From Candidatus Pelagibacter sp. FZCC0015 (GTDB lineage Bacteria; Pseudomonadota; Alphaproteobacteria; Pelagibacterales; Pelagibacteraceae): a stretch of 64,000 nucleotides of DNA. The stretch is from NCBI RefSeq assembly GCF_007833635.1, contig NZ_CP031125.1, forward strand, positions 682,001 through 746,000, given 5' to 3'. Made by a program: the position numbers and the translations under genes. Positions 1 through 8,984 of this stretch are shown here, one piece after another. The notes under the pieces were generated by a model. The model saw only the letters and a program-made list of their open reading frames with translations, was not told the DNA's origin and did no database searches. How positions within the stretch are numbered: position 1 is the first letter of the stretch; the number at the start of each line of letters is the position of its first letter.

Positions 1-89
1 TCAGTTAGATCGACGTCGACCCATCCAGTAAATTTCTTTTTAAGGTTCCATACACTTTGACCATGTCTTATTAAAATTAAATAACTCAT
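1..89 (-). CDS. gpmA: 2,3-bisphosphoglycerate-dependent phosphoglycerate mutase, N-terminal fragment
   Basis: The complement strand from the ATG at 89 reads [20 protein letters not shown] followed by TGWVDVDLT, the N-terminus of dPGM-type phosphoglycerate mutase. The RHG motif at residues 8-10 carries the histidine that is phosphorylated in this family. The enzyme interconverts 3- and 2-phosphoglycerate in cytosolic glycolysis and gluconeogenesis. Only about 29 codons are inside the window; the rest lies to the left. It is divergent from the VanZ-like gene, so the short AT-rich gap between them must hold both promoters. Confidence 0.9.
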   Translation of the reverse strand, partial: MSYLILIRHGQSVWNLKKKFTGWVDVDLT

Positions 90-134
90 TTGTTTATCTT
101 TTAAATCAATTTGATAAATAAAACTATATTATTA

Positions 135-530
135 ATGATTAATTATTTTTCGAAATATAAATTTATTTTTTATATATGCAATTTGATTTTAATTGTTTTG
201 TATTTGTTTCCAGGTAGTTTGCTTGGCTGTTATGTTTATGATGATTGTAAAATCCAGCCTCAAATAACTGCAAACTTTATTGTTTCAACAAATCATTTGT
301 ACGCCTATATAGTGCTTTCAGTTATTGGTTTTCTAACTTACCGAAAAAGTAATCAATTCAATATTTTAAGTATATACTTAATATTTTTATCTATTGTGCT
401 TGAAGTTTTACAATACTTTGTACCCAATAGAAGTTTTGAATTTTCAGATTTATTTGGAAATCTATCGGGTGTAATTATAGCTATAATTATATTTTATTTT
501 TTTAAAAAAAATGAAAATTTTAAAAATTAA
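135..530 (+). CDS. VanZ-like family membrane protein
   Basis: A small, very hydrophobic protein of about 131 residues with four predicted membrane segments. A conserved loop, PNRSFEFSDLFGNLSG, precedes the last helix; this Arg...Phe..Asp-x-x-x-Asn-x-x-Gly arrangement is typical of the VanZ-like family. VanZ itself confers low-level teicoplanin tolerance, but most relatives have no known function. I chose the ATG at 135; a TTG at 111 in the same frame would add 8 residues. The 3' end overlaps the next gene by 20 nt, suggesting co-transcription. Confidence 0.75.
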   Translation: MINYFSKYKFIFYICNLILIVLYLFPGSLLGCYVYDDCKIQPQITANFIVSTNHLYAYIVLSVIGFLTYRKSNQFNILSIYLIFLSIVLEVLQYFVPNRSFEFSDLFGNLSGVIIAIIIFYFFKKNENFKN

Positions 531-1110
531 TTATTTATTTATTTTAATAATTTTTATTTCAGGTTGCTCGTCTGTTCCAAAAAATACAGCAGATAGTTGT
601 GCTATATTCACTGAAAGATATATGTGGTATAAACATGCAAAAAAAGCTGAAAAAAAATGGGGAACCCCAATTTATTTACAGCTTGCAATTATAAAAATGG
701 AATCCAGTTTTGACTGGTTAGCAAAACCTGCTAGACAAAAATTATTTAAAGTAGTGCCTTATAAGAGACCATCAAGTTCTTTCGGGTATTCACAGGCTGT
801 AAAAGGAACTTGGAAACAATATAAAGAAGAAACTGGGAATAAGCTTGCCGTCAGAACAAGATTTAAAGACAGTGTAGACTTTATTGGTTGGTATACCAAT
901 AAAACTGAAAAAATTTTAAAAATTTCAAAAAAAGATGCTTTTAAGCAGTATCTTGCTTATCATGAAGGGTGGGGTAACTTTAAAAATTATAAAAATAATA
1001 AAAAAGTAATTAATTTAGCAAAAAGAGTTGAGAAGCAATCAAATATTTATAAGCAACAATTATCAGAATGTAAAAATTTTTTATCAACTTCAAAATATAT
1101 TATTTTTTAA
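511..1110 (+). CDS. lipoprotein with lytic transglycosylase (SLT)-like domain
   Basis: The N-terminus is a lipoprotein signal with lipobox ISGC (Cys19 is the predicted lipidated residue), so the product is probably membrane-anchored and periplasmic. The segment AIIKMESSF at about residues 59-67 contains the Glu-Ser pair of soluble lytic transglycosylases (candidate catalytic Glu64). SSFGYSQA follows at about residue 90, the counterpart of the GLMQ-type motif, and YHEGWGNF later resembles the third conserved segment. A peptidoglycan-cleaving role is inferred from these motifs. It overlaps the upstream VanZ-like gene and is convergent with the RND pump gene by 4 nt. Confidence 0.7.
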   Translation: MKILKINYLFILIIFISGCSSVPKNTADSCAIFTERYMWYKHAKKAEKKWGTPIYLQLAIIKMESSFDWLAKPARQKLFKVVPYKRPSSSFGYSQAVKGTWKQYKEETGNKLAVRTRFKDSVDFIGWYTNKTEKILKISKKDAFKQYLAYHEGWGNFKNYKNNKKVINLAKRVEKQSNIYKQQLSECKNFLSTSKYIIF

Positions 1111-4100
1111 TTTAGCTGTTTTTTCAACTCAATATCAACTGCATCAATACGCTTAGTATTTTTTGCAAGAGCTAAATACATTGTTGGAGTAACATATAAA
1201 GTAAAGAAAGTTGAAATGATCATACCTCCTAAAATTGTAGAACCCACAGCTAATCTAGAGCCTTCACCTGCACCTGGGCCAATATTTCCAATAACCAATG
1301 GAAGCATTGCTATCATTGTACTAAGGGAGGTCATTATGATTGGTCGAATTCTAAGTTGGCAAGCTTTAATTATTGCATCCTGGATTTTAACACCGGTAGT
1401 TCTTATTTGGTTTGTGTAGTCTACAATCAAAATACTATTCTTTGTGGATATACCTATGAGTATTATTAAAGCTATTTGAGAAAAAATATTTACTGAACTA
1501 TTTAAAAATAAAATAAATACTAAGCCACCAAATACGGCTAATGGTACCGTTAAAATAATAATAAATGGATGAACAAAAGAGTTAAATGTTGCTGCCATAA
1601 CTAAATAAGCAGTTAACAAAGCAAGCGCAAAGATTAAGTATATTTCATTTGTTGTTTCTTTTAACTCTTCAGATTTTCCTTTCCAAGTGATTTGATTTTG
1701 AGGAGCAACTCTAATCATGACATCTTCAAGGTATTTTATTGCTTCTGTTAGAGTGTAATCTTCTGCAAGCGCAGCAGAAATTGTAACAGCTCTTTGACGA
1801 TTATATCTTGGAAGTGCTTCAGCAGTGCCTTTTTCTTTAAATTCAACTAAACTTGCAACAGATACAAGTTTACCAGTTGTTTCAGATCTAACAAAAATTT
1901 TTGATAACCCATCTTTATCTCTTCTGTCTGCTAAATATTGCTGTAAAATAATTGGGTATTCTCTTCCCTCTTTACTAAAAGTTGTTACTCTTTTCCCTCC
2001 ATAAAGAGTTTCTAAAGTTCTACCTATATTTTCTGTAGAAACTCCCAAATCATTTGCTCTATTTTTATTAGTGATTAATTTAACCTCAGGTTTATTTTTT
2101 GTATAATCACTTTCAATTCTAGACATGTTTCTATTTTTTCTTAATTCTCTTAAGACACTATTTTGAATTTCCTCTAATTCTTCGTAACTAGATCCATATA
2201 TGACCATTTGAACAGGCTTATTATAACTAGATACTCTTATTGATTGTGGAGAAATTGGAAACGCAAAAGTTTCAGGTACAGAAACCACTTGTCCAATAGC
2301 TTCTCTTAATATTATTTGACTACTTTTTTCTCTATTTTTCCATTCATCAAGTAATGCAATAATTATAAAACTATTATAAGACGTTGCAGATCTTCCAAAA
2401 CCAGGAACTCTCATTATTAGTCTTGCATATGGACTATCTTCTGCTTGTAATAATTTTAATATTCTTCCCTCAATTATTTGAGCTTTTTCTTGAGTATATT
2501 CAAATGAACTTCCTTCATCAGTTGACCCAATAATTAAATAAGCACCCCTATCTTCAATTGGTATCAATTCTTTTTTTGAAAAACTAAACAAATAAGCTGA
2601 AGCAGCAATAATTAAAATTATAAATATTGAAATAGTTTTTTGTTTATTCACCCAATATTTAAGGGAGTTTACATAAAATCCTGTAAAAGATTTAAATCCA
2701 TTGTTGAATTTTTTTACAAAGAAATTGATTCTTTCTTTTTTGTTTAAAAATTTACTTCCTAGCATCGGAGATAATGTTAATGCCACAAAAGAAGATACAA
2801 CAATTGAAAAAGATAAGGCTATTGCTGTTTCTTTAAACAAAGTTCCTGATATTCCTTTAATAAAAATTAAAGGTAAAAATACTGCTATAAGAATTAAAGT
2901 TGTTGCAATAATTGCAAATGTAATTTGTTTAGAACCCTTATAAGCAGCTACTAAAGGTGTTTCACCATTTTCAATTCTAGTATAGATCGCATCAGTCATT
3001 ATCACAGAGTCATCAGTGATTATACCAATCGCTAGAATAAAACTTAGTAATACAAAAATATTAATCGATAGATCAAAAATATATAACCCCAGAAATGATC
3101 CAATAAGACTAACTGGTAAAGCAACCGCAGGAACTATCACTGCTTTAAGGTTACCTAAAAAAAGATAAATAATTAAAACAACTAATACAAACGCAATTAC
3201 TAAACTTTTATATACTTCTTCTATTGCAGCACCAATATAGGTTGCTCTGTTAAATGCTATTTCTAACTTTAATCCATCAGGTAAGGATTTGTTAAGCTCT
3301 TTGATTTTAGTTTTTATTTGTTTAGAAAGCTCTACCGTAGATGCACCACTTTTGGCATAAATACCAATACCAACAGTTTTTAAATTTACTGCATTTTTTC
3401 TTTGTGCTTTAAATAAAGTTTTTTCTGAAACAGGTCCAAACTCTATATTGGCCACATCAGATAAAATGATAACTTTTTCTTTATTTTTCTTAAGTGGCAA
3501 TTGTTTAATAGTATCAATATTAGAATAGGATTTATCAATGTTTAAAGTTAAGTCTTTGTTATTAGCTTCTAAGGTTCCAGCTGGAAGATTTATATTCTCA
3601 TTTCTAAGAGCTCTTTCAACTTCTTGAATTGTAAGATCATTTGCAGCTAATTTTATTGGATCTATCCAAACTCTAACACTAAGCTCTCTCAATCCACCAA
3701 CTAAAATTCGACCTACGTTTGGTACACTTGAGAATGCATCTATTAGATATCTTTCAGCATAATCTCCAAGATCTAAATCGTCCCAGGTAGGAGATGATAA
3801 TGCTACCCACATAGTAGTTGTAAAACCTGCCGCTTGTTTTAAAATTTGAGGAGGGTTTGACTCACTTGGTAAATTATCCACAACTCTTGCAACTCTTTCT
3901 CTAATATCATTAGCAGCATCATCCAAATCAATGTCTGTGTTGAATTGAATATTAATCCTACTTCTTCCATTGAGAGAACTTGAGTCAATATTTTTGATAC
4001 CCTCAGCTCCACCAATTACATCCTCTAATTTTTGAGTTATTTCTTCATCAACAATTTCAGCTGAAGCAGATTTATAATCGGTTTGAACTTGAACTACTGG

Positions 4101-4229
4101 AGGCTGTATACCATCAGGAAGTTCTCTTACTGGCAATTCTAAAAAGACAAAAATACCAAAAATAATTAATATTAAAGACATGACCCAAGCTACAACAGGT
4201 CGTTTAATACTAACTTCAGTTATATACAT
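1107..4229 (-). CDS. RND family efflux transporter permease (AcrB/HAE1 type)
   Basis: A 1040-residue inner-membrane proton-driven pump, normal length for the family. It has the usual layout: TM1 at the N-terminus (SIKRPVVAWVMSLILIIFGI), a large periplasmic loop, TM2-6, a second periplasmic loop and TM7-12. TM4 carries the paired aspartates (GIITDDSVIMTDAI, near residue 404) that conduct protons in AcrB. It is the last gene of a leftward operon, 4 nt downstream of its adaptor. No TolC-type outer membrane gene is in the window. The substrate cannot be read from the sequence. Confidence 0.93.
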   Translation of the reverse strand: MYITEVSIKRPVVAWVMSLILIIFGIFVFLELPVRELPDGIQPPVVQVQTDYKSASAEIVDEEITQKLEDVIGGAEGIKNIDSSSLNGRSRINIQFNTDIDLDDAANDIRERVARVVDNLPSESNPPQILKQAAGFTTTMWVALSSPTWDDLDLGDYAERYLIDAFSSVPNVGRILVGGLRELSVRVWIDPIKLAANDLTIQEVERALRNENINLPAGTLEANNKDLTLNIDKSYSNIDTIKQLPLKKNKEKVIILSDVANIEFGPVSEKTLFKAQRKNAVNLKTVGIGIYAKSGASTVELSKQIKTKIKELNKSLPDGLKLEIAFNRATYIGAAIEEVYKSLVIAFVLVVLIIYLFLGNLKAVIVPAVALPVSLIGSFLGLYIFDLSINIFVLLSFILAIGIITDDSVIMTDAIYTRIENGETPLVAAYKGSKQITFAIIATTLILIAVFLPLIFIKGISGTLFKETAIALSFSIVVSSFVALTLSPMLGSKFLNKKERINFFVKKFNNGFKSFTGFYVNSLKYWVNKQKTISIFIILIIAASAYLFSFSKKELIPIEDRGAYLIIGSTDEGSSFEYTQEKAQIIEGRILKLLQAEDSPYARLIMRVPGFGRSATSYNSFIIIALLDEWKNREKSSQIILREAIGQVVSVPETFAFPISPQSIRVSSYNKPVQMVIYGSSYEELEEIQNSVLRELRKNRNMSRIESDYTKNKPEVKLITNKNRANDLGVSTENIGRTLETLYGGKRVTTFSKEGREYPIILQQYLADRRDKDGLSKIFVRSETTGKLVSVASLVEFKEKGTAEALPRYNRQRAVTISAALAEDYTLTEAIKYLEDVMIRVAPQNQITWKGKSEELKETTNEIYLIFALALLTAYLVMAATFNSFVHPFIIILTVPLAVFGGLVFILFLNSSVNIFSQIALIILIGISTKNSILIVDYTNQIRTTGVKIQDAIIKACQLRIRPIIMTSLSTMIAMLPLVIGNIGPGAGEGSRLAVGSTILGGMIISTFFTLYVTPTMYLALAKNTKRIDAVDIELKKQLN

Positions 4230-4233
4230 TTAA

Positions 4234-5229
4234 TTATTTTTTCTCTTTATCTGATTTTTTAAAAATATTTTTCAGCCAATCAAATTTACCTTTTTTATCT
4301 TCAGCTTTTTTTGATTTATCTTTTTTACCCCAACTAGAGTTTCCTTGCTGTTTTTTAGCACCTTTCTCTATAGGTCTGATTGTTAAATTTGGTCTTACTT
4401 TTTTTGTTCCTTCTGCAACAATTTTATCTCCATTATTTAATCCATCTAATATTTCTACAAAGCCTAAGTATCTATCACCAATTGTTACCTTTGTTTTCAT
4501 TACTTTATTTTTTTCATCTACTTTATAAATAAAAACATTTTCGCCCTCGACAATTGTACTAGTGTCAGGAGCACTTAAACCATTTCTTACATCATATTTA
4601 ATTGATATTTCTAAAAATGAGCCAGGTAATATTTCACCTGATGAATTGTCCATCTTAATTCTTGTTGCTAAAGCTCTTGTATCTTCACTTATCCTGCTAG
4701 CAAAAGAGTCCACTTCACCTTTATAAATTTTATTTTTATATCCAGAAAATTTAATATCAACTGGCAGACCAACTTTAATAAAAGGTACAAAAATTTCAGG
4801 TATATCTACATCACAATATATTGAGCTATTATCTTCAACATTAATTAATATTGAAGATTTTGAAACCTCTATATCTTCTGAAAATTCTCTTTTTCCAATA
4901 ACACCATCAAATTGTGCAATAACTTTTCGATTTTTAAGCTCAGCAATTACATCACCCTTCTTAACTTTTTGATTAAATTTTATAGGTTTTAATATTTCAT
5001 ATTTTTCAATTTTAAATGATTGTGTTTGAATTGGAGTTGCAGTCCCATAGGTACTAATAACATTTTCAAAAACTCTTTCTTGAGTAGTAGTAACTATTAT
5101 TCCAGGAGGTGGTCTTTTACTGAATTTTTTTTTGAAATGATTTCCGATCATTGTTCTTCCAATAATCACTGTTGCAATTATTAGAAAAAAAATAATTACT
5201 ATACTTGTTATTTTGGTAGATGTTTTCAT
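4234..5229 (-). CDS. RND efflux periplasmic adaptor (membrane fusion protein)
   Basis: A 331-residue HlyD/AcrA-type adaptor with an N-terminal membrane anchor (about residues 8-27). A biotinyl-lipoyl-like domain follows, with one half near IKFNQKVKKGDVIAEL and the other near IAQFDGVIG, then a beta-barrel region and a membrane-proximal region. It ends in a Lys-rich tail of about 45 residues. The two lipoyl halves are separated by only a few residues (KNRKV), so the long alpha-helical hairpin that usually reaches the outer membrane channel is missing. It overlaps sseA by 4 nt and is followed by the pump after 4 nt. Confidence 0.88.
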   Translation of the reverse strand: MKTSTKITSIVIIFFLIIATVIIGRTMIGNHFKKKFSKRPPPGIIVTTTQERVFENVISTYGTATPIQTQSFKIEKYEILKPIKFNQKVKKGDVIAELKNRKVIAQFDGVIGKREFSEDIEVSKSSILINVEDNSSIYCDVDIPEIFVPFIKVGLPVDIKFSGYKNKIYKGEVDSFASRISEDTRALATRIKMDNSSGEILPGSFLEISIKYDVRNGLSAPDTSTIVEGENVFIYKVDEKNKVMKTKVTIGDRYLGFVEILDGLNNGDKIVAEGTKKVRPNLTIRPIEKGAKKQQGNSSWGKKDKSKKAEDKKGKFDWLKNIFKKSDKEKK

Positions 5230-6044
5230 AAGTTAATTTTTCCGTATTCGGCCCAAGAGCCATCGTAAATGGTCGGCATATATTTAGCATTTATTAAAGA
5301 ATAAGCTAGTGCCAAAACACTTGCGGTTACCCCAGAACCACATGAAAATACAATGATTTTATCATGGTCAAATTTAAATGACTTAAACTTTTCAAGTATT
5401 TTGTCTTTACTAATGAAAGTGTGGTCTTCATTAATTAATTCAGAAAAGGGCAGGCAAAAAGAATTTTTTATAGAACCACTTCTAAGACCTTTCCTTGGTT
5501 CTGCAACTTTACCTTCAAATCTTTCTCTACTTCTTGCATCAACAACATTAAATTTTCTTGTTTCAATATTTTCATCTATTTGTTTTTTATTTTTAACAAG
5601 TTCTTTATTTTCTTTACATGTGTACTTAGAGGTTTGAGTGATCACTTTTTTGTTATCTGTAGATTTATTTTCTTTTTTCCATTTTTTTAATCCACCATCT
5701 AGAACATGAACTAGTTTAGGATCATGTCCATAATAAATTAAATTGTACCAACATCTACAAGAGCTAATAACATCAGAGTTATCATAAACTACTATTCGAT
5801 CATTATTTTCTATACCCATGTTGTTCATTATTTTTTCCCAAGATTTACTGTCAGTAAGCATATGTGGTAAATCAGTATCTAATTTAGAATTTTTATCTAA
5901 ATCAAAAAAAATAGCATTTGGAATATGTTCCTTTGTATATTCCTCAAAACCGTTTCTTTGAGTTTGAGGCATATGCCATGAGCAATCAATAATTTTTACT
6001 TTATCAATATTATTTTCTAACCAACTTGTATCAACTAATGACAT
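5226..6044 (-). CDS. sseA: 3-mercaptopyruvate/thiosulfate sulfurtransferase (two rhodanese domains)
   Basis: A 272-residue protein with two rhodanese domains: an inactive N-terminal one (SLVDTSWLENN to about residue 130) and a catalytic C-terminal one. The active-site loop is CGSGVTA beginning at Cys235; this loop is characteristic of mercaptopyruvate sulfurtransferases, whereas classical rhodaneses have CRKG. It transfers sulfur from 3-mercaptopyruvate to thiophilic acceptors. The start lies 1 nt after the msrA stop and its end overlaps the RND adaptor by 4 nt, so msrA, sseA and the pump genes are probably one transcript. Confidence 0.88.
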   Translation of the reverse strand: MSLVDTSWLENNIDKVKIIDCSWHMPQTQRNGFEEYTKEHIPNAIFFDLDKNSKLDTDLPHMLTDSKSWEKIMNNMGIENNDRIVVYDNSDVISSCRCWYNLIYYGHDPKLVHVLDGGLKKWKKENKSTDNKKVITQTSKYTCKENKELVKNKKQIDENIETRKFNVVDARSRERFEGKVAEPRKGLRSGSIKNSFCLPFSELINEDHTFISKDKILEKFKSFKFDHDKIIVFSCGSGVTASVLALAYSLINAKYMPTIYDGSWAEYGKINL

Positions 6045-6045
6045 T

Positions 6046-6489
6046 TTATCTTTTTTCCAAATATCTTTGATGATACTCTTCAGCTGGGCAATAATTTTTA
6101 ACTAAAGAAGTTTTTGTTACTACTTTTCCTGATAATTTGACGTTTTCTTTTTCTATCATTTTTTCAGCAGTAATTTTTTGCTGATCATTTAAATAAAATA
6201 TTTCACTTCTATATTGAGTTCCAAAATCTGGTCCTTGAGAATTTAAGGTTGTTGGATCATGAATTTCAAAAAAATATTCAAGAATTTTCTCGTAAGATAT
6301 TACTTTAGGATCAAAATCTAGTTTTACTACTTCTGCATGATTTGTTGTACCTGTGCATACTTCTTTGTAATTTGTTTCAGCATTATAACCTCCACAATAA
6401 CCTACTTCTGTTTTTATAACTCCATCAAGTTTACTAAACTTAATTTCTGGTCCCCAAAAACATCCTAATCCTAAAATTGCTATTTCCAT
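6046..6489 (-). CDS. msrA: peptide methionine-(S)-sulfoxide reductase
   Basis: A 147-residue MsrA with the active-site motif GCFWG (catalytic Cys10). GYCGG at about residues 31-35 and the conserved HAEVVKLDFDP and DPTTLNSQGPDFGTQYRS blocks also match. It reduces oxidised methionine in proteins at the expense of thioredoxin. At 147 residues it is a minimal-length form. A further cysteine near the C-terminus (NYCPAEEYHQ) fits the resolving position. It is the first gene of a leftward operon with sseA and the RND pump, and is divergent from the exporter gene at 6524. Confidence 0.92.
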   Translation of the reverse strand: MEIAILGLGCFWGPEIKFSKLDGVIKTEVGYCGGYNAETNYKEVCTGTTNHAEVVKLDFDPKVISYEKILEYFFEIHDPTTLNSQGPDFGTQYRSEIFYLNDQQKITAEKMIEKENVKLSGKVVTKTSLVKNYCPAEEYHQRYLEKR

Positions 6490-6523
6490 TGATAATTAAC
6501 TTAATTAATCTAAAGTTAATCAT

Positions 6524-7405
6524 ATGCTATCAAAAAATCAATTAGGCTTTTTTTACATGTTCATATCGGTATGTGCATTTTCACTTATGGATGTAATTGT
6601 TAAATGGTCTGATGATTATCCCGTTGGACAAGTATTATTTTTCAGAGGATTTTGTGGAATAATTCCAATTTTATTTCTTATTCCTAAAGATAGATATTTA
6701 GATTTTTACAAAACAACTAGACCCTTTCTTCATTTTAAAAGATGTTTAGCAGGATTAATTGCTTTGGTTTCTATATTTATAGCATTAAGAAATTTACCTT
6801 TAGCAACAGTTGTAAGCATTTCTTTTGCAGCACCAATATTTATAACAATATTTTCAATTTTTTTACTAAAAGAAAAAGTTGGTATTTATCGATGGTTAGC
6901 GGTCTTAGTTGGATTTTTGGGTATAATCTTCATCACTGAACCAGGTTTTAGCTCTTTAAATTTATATTATATTTATCCAATAATTTTTTGCTTAGGTTTA
7001 TCTTACGTTGCTATTGCTATAAGAAAATTATCATCAACTGAGCCTGCTTGGTTGATTAGTTTTTTCTTTTCATTCTCTATAATGCTTTTAAGTTTTTTAT
7101 CTTTTTATCAGGGATGGATCCTTCCAAGTTTAATTGATCTATTTTTGTTATCAATGGTTGGTATATTAGGGGGTCTTGCAAATTTATGGTTATCACAATC
7201 TTATAAATATTCAGAAGTGAGTTTAGTTTCTCCTTTAAAATATCTTGGATTAGTATTTGCAATAATATTTGGATATTTTATTTGGAATGAAATACCAACT
7301 TCTAAAACTTTATTAGGTGCCTTATTAGTTATAGTTTCATCTATTATTATATTTAGAAGAGAGATGTATTTGAAAAAAAAGTTATCTGTTTCACGACATG
7401 AGTAA
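6524..7405 (+). CDS. EamA/DMT-superfamily transporter
   Basis: A 293-residue integral membrane protein with about ten helices arranged as two EamA repeats (roughly residues 8-140 and 150-282). The first repeat opens with MLSKNQLGFFYMFISVCAFS and includes DVIVKWSDDYPVGQVLFFRG; the second ends in FGYFIWNEIPTSKTLLGALLVI, both typical of drug/metabolite exporters. The family exports amino acids, nucleosides or other metabolites; the substrate here is unknown. Its end overlaps the downstream glycosylase by 8 nt, so the two are translationally close. Confidence 0.85.
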   Translation: MLSKNQLGFFYMFISVCAFSLMDVIVKWSDDYPVGQVLFFRGFCGIIPILFLIPKDRYLDFYKTTRPFLHFKRCLAGLIALVSIFIALRNLPLATVVSISFAAPIFITIFSIFLLKEKVGIYRWLAVLVGFLGIIFITEPGFSSLNLYYIYPIIFCLGLSYVAIAIRKLSSTEPAWLISFFFSFSIMLLSFLSFYQGWILPSLIDLFLLSMVGILGGLANLWLSQSYKYSEVSLVSPLKYLGLVFAIIFGYFIWNEIPTSKTLLGALLVIVSSIIIFRREMYLKKKLSVSRHE

Positions 7406-8033
7406 AACACCATCATATTGGAATAAAGCAAAAAAATATTTATCTCAAAAAGACAAAACTATGTCTTCTTTGATTAAAAAATATAAATCCCCCTCAGAAA
7501 CAGTGCTAACTTCAAGAAAAGATGTTTTTTTCTCTCTCTGTAAAAGTATAATTGGACAACAAATTAGTATAGCTGCTGCTAATTCAGTTTTTTTAAAATT
7601 TAAGAAAAAATGCAAAAATAAAATTAACCCAAAAACAGTAAGCAAGTTGTCTACTATTCAGCTCAAAAGTTGCGGCTTAAGTAGACAGAAAGTAAAAGGA
7701 ATAAAAAGTTTATCCCAAAAAATATTAAGTAAAGATTTTAATCCAAGACTTATTTCAAAAATGTCTGATGAAGATGCCATAATTTATCTTTCTCAATTAA
7801 GACAAATTGGAAGATGGTCAGCAGAAATGATTTTGTTATTTACTTATAATCGTCCTAATATTTGGCCCATCCAGGATATTGGTTTGTTAAGAGCTATTTC
7901 AAAAAATTTTAATAAAAAATATTTACCACCAGAAAGTTATGTGAAATATCTAAACAAAAAATTTTCTCCTTACTGCTCCGTTGCAACTTGGTATTTATGG
8001 AGAAGTATAGATCCAGAACCAATTCAGTATTGA
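7398..8033 (+). CDS. DNA-3-methyladenine glycosylase II-like (HhH-GPD) protein
   Basis: A 211-residue HhH-GPD protein. The segment LSQLRQIGRWSAEMILLFTYNRPNIWPIQDIGLLRAI contains the helix-hairpin-helix (QIGRWSAE) and the family's catalytic aspartate (about residue 160, in QDIGL). The N-terminal part includes SLCKSIIGQQIS, matching the conserved IxxQQxS of AlkA-type enzymes. It would excise alkylated bases by base flipping. It is shorter than E. coli AlkA (282) because it lacks the N-terminal beta domain, as in many bacterial and yeast Mag1-like homologues. It is translationally coupled to the exporter gene. Confidence 0.85.
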   Translation: MSKTPSYWNKAKKYLSQKDKTMSSLIKKYKSPSETVLTSRKDVFFSLCKSIIGQQISIAAANSVFLKFKKKCKNKINPKTVSKLSTIQLKSCGLSRQKVKGIKSLSQKILSKDFNPRLISKMSDEDAIIYLSQLRQIGRWSAEMILLFTYNRPNIWPIQDIGLLRAISKNFNKKYLPPESYVKYLNKKFSPYCSVATWYLWRSIDPEPIQY

Positions 8034-8071
8034 AATTCAAAAAAGATTTTCATCTAGCAATTTTTTTAAAT

Positions 8072-8962
8072 TCAATCCATCCACTCTTTATATTTGGATA
8101 AATTTATTTGAATATAATTTGGTAGTTTCTCTGTATTAAATTTTTCTAATATTACTCCATTTCCTACTTTATTTACTCTTTTATCAACTCTAAGGTCATA
8201 TATAGCTTGTTTTTTATTAACTAAATTTTGTATTTCTTTTTCTGTTAGTGAAACAAGATCAAATTCTCTATGATGTAAATATGATTTAAGTTTATGTTCT
8301 ATCATCTTGGGACTTTTAATATTAGAAAAGTGCCAACCACCATCTTCAATTATTTCTAAATTAGTATATTTTTTTTTAGAAAAAAAAGTATCTAATCTAT
8401 AAAAAGGGTATTTTTTATGTTTCACATTTCTGAGCCATTGTGGCGAAATTAAATTTTTCTTTTTAACCCCTTTTGTACCAGGCCATTTAAAATTAGGCAG
8501 AGAAAGATTAAATTTATAATAAAACATATCTTGTTTAAAAATTAAAATTTCATTCTTAACATTTTTTAAAGTCTCAATATTTAATTTTGGAATTTCGTCT
8601 ACATCAGAGATTAGAACCATATCATTGTCTTCAGCATCTTTTAAGCCCTCTAAAATAAAATTTCTTTGAGAATTTTCTCTATAAAGAGCATTCATTATAT
8701 ATTTAACATCTTTAGTTCTTTTATTGTCTTTTTTTTTAACTTCTTTTACAGATTCAGGTATTTTGTCATAGACTAAGTAGATAATTTTGTCTCTGAAATT
8801 TTTATATTTTTTTTCATTAAATATTAGATTTCTTTTTTCTCCCCTGTGATTGTAAGTACTTTCTACAATAACAAAATAATCTATATATTTATTTAAAACG
8901 TTAAGCCTAAGATCTAAAATTTGATCTTCGTCAAAAAACATAAAACAATCAAAAATTTTCAT
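8072..8962 (-). CDS. glycosyltransferase family 17 (GnT-III-like) protein
   Basis: A protein of about 296 residues resembling the GT17 family (beta-1,4-mannosyl-glycoprotein N-acetylglucosaminyltransferase). It begins MKIFDCFMFFDEDQILDLRL, continues FVIVESTYNHRGEKR, and has VLISDVDEIP (a DxD-like nucleotide-sugar site) near residue 125. GGWHFSNI near residue 210 is also conserved in the family. I chose the ATG at 8962 because the family start MKIFDCF lies there; an earlier in-frame start at 8998 would overlap the DUF1330 gene and add a non-conserved tail. The acceptor is unknown; a role in surface glycans is inferred. Confidence 0.8.
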   Translation of the reverse strand: MKIFDCFMFFDEDQILDLRLNVLNKYIDYFVIVESTYNHRGEKRNLIFNEKKYKNFRDKIIYLVYDKIPESVKEVKKKDNKRTKDVKYIMNALYRENSQRNFILEGLKDAEDNDMVLISDVDEIPKLNIETLKNVKNEILIFKQDMFYYKFNLSLPNFKWPGTKGVKKKNLISPQWLRNVKHKKYPFYRLDTFFSKKKYTNLEIIEDGGWHFSNIKSPKMIEHKLKSYLHHREFDLVSLTEKEIQNLVNKKQAIYDLRVDKRVNKVGNGVILEKFNTEKLPNYIQINLSKYKEWMD

Positions 8963-8984
8963 TTTTATTTTATTAATTAATTTT

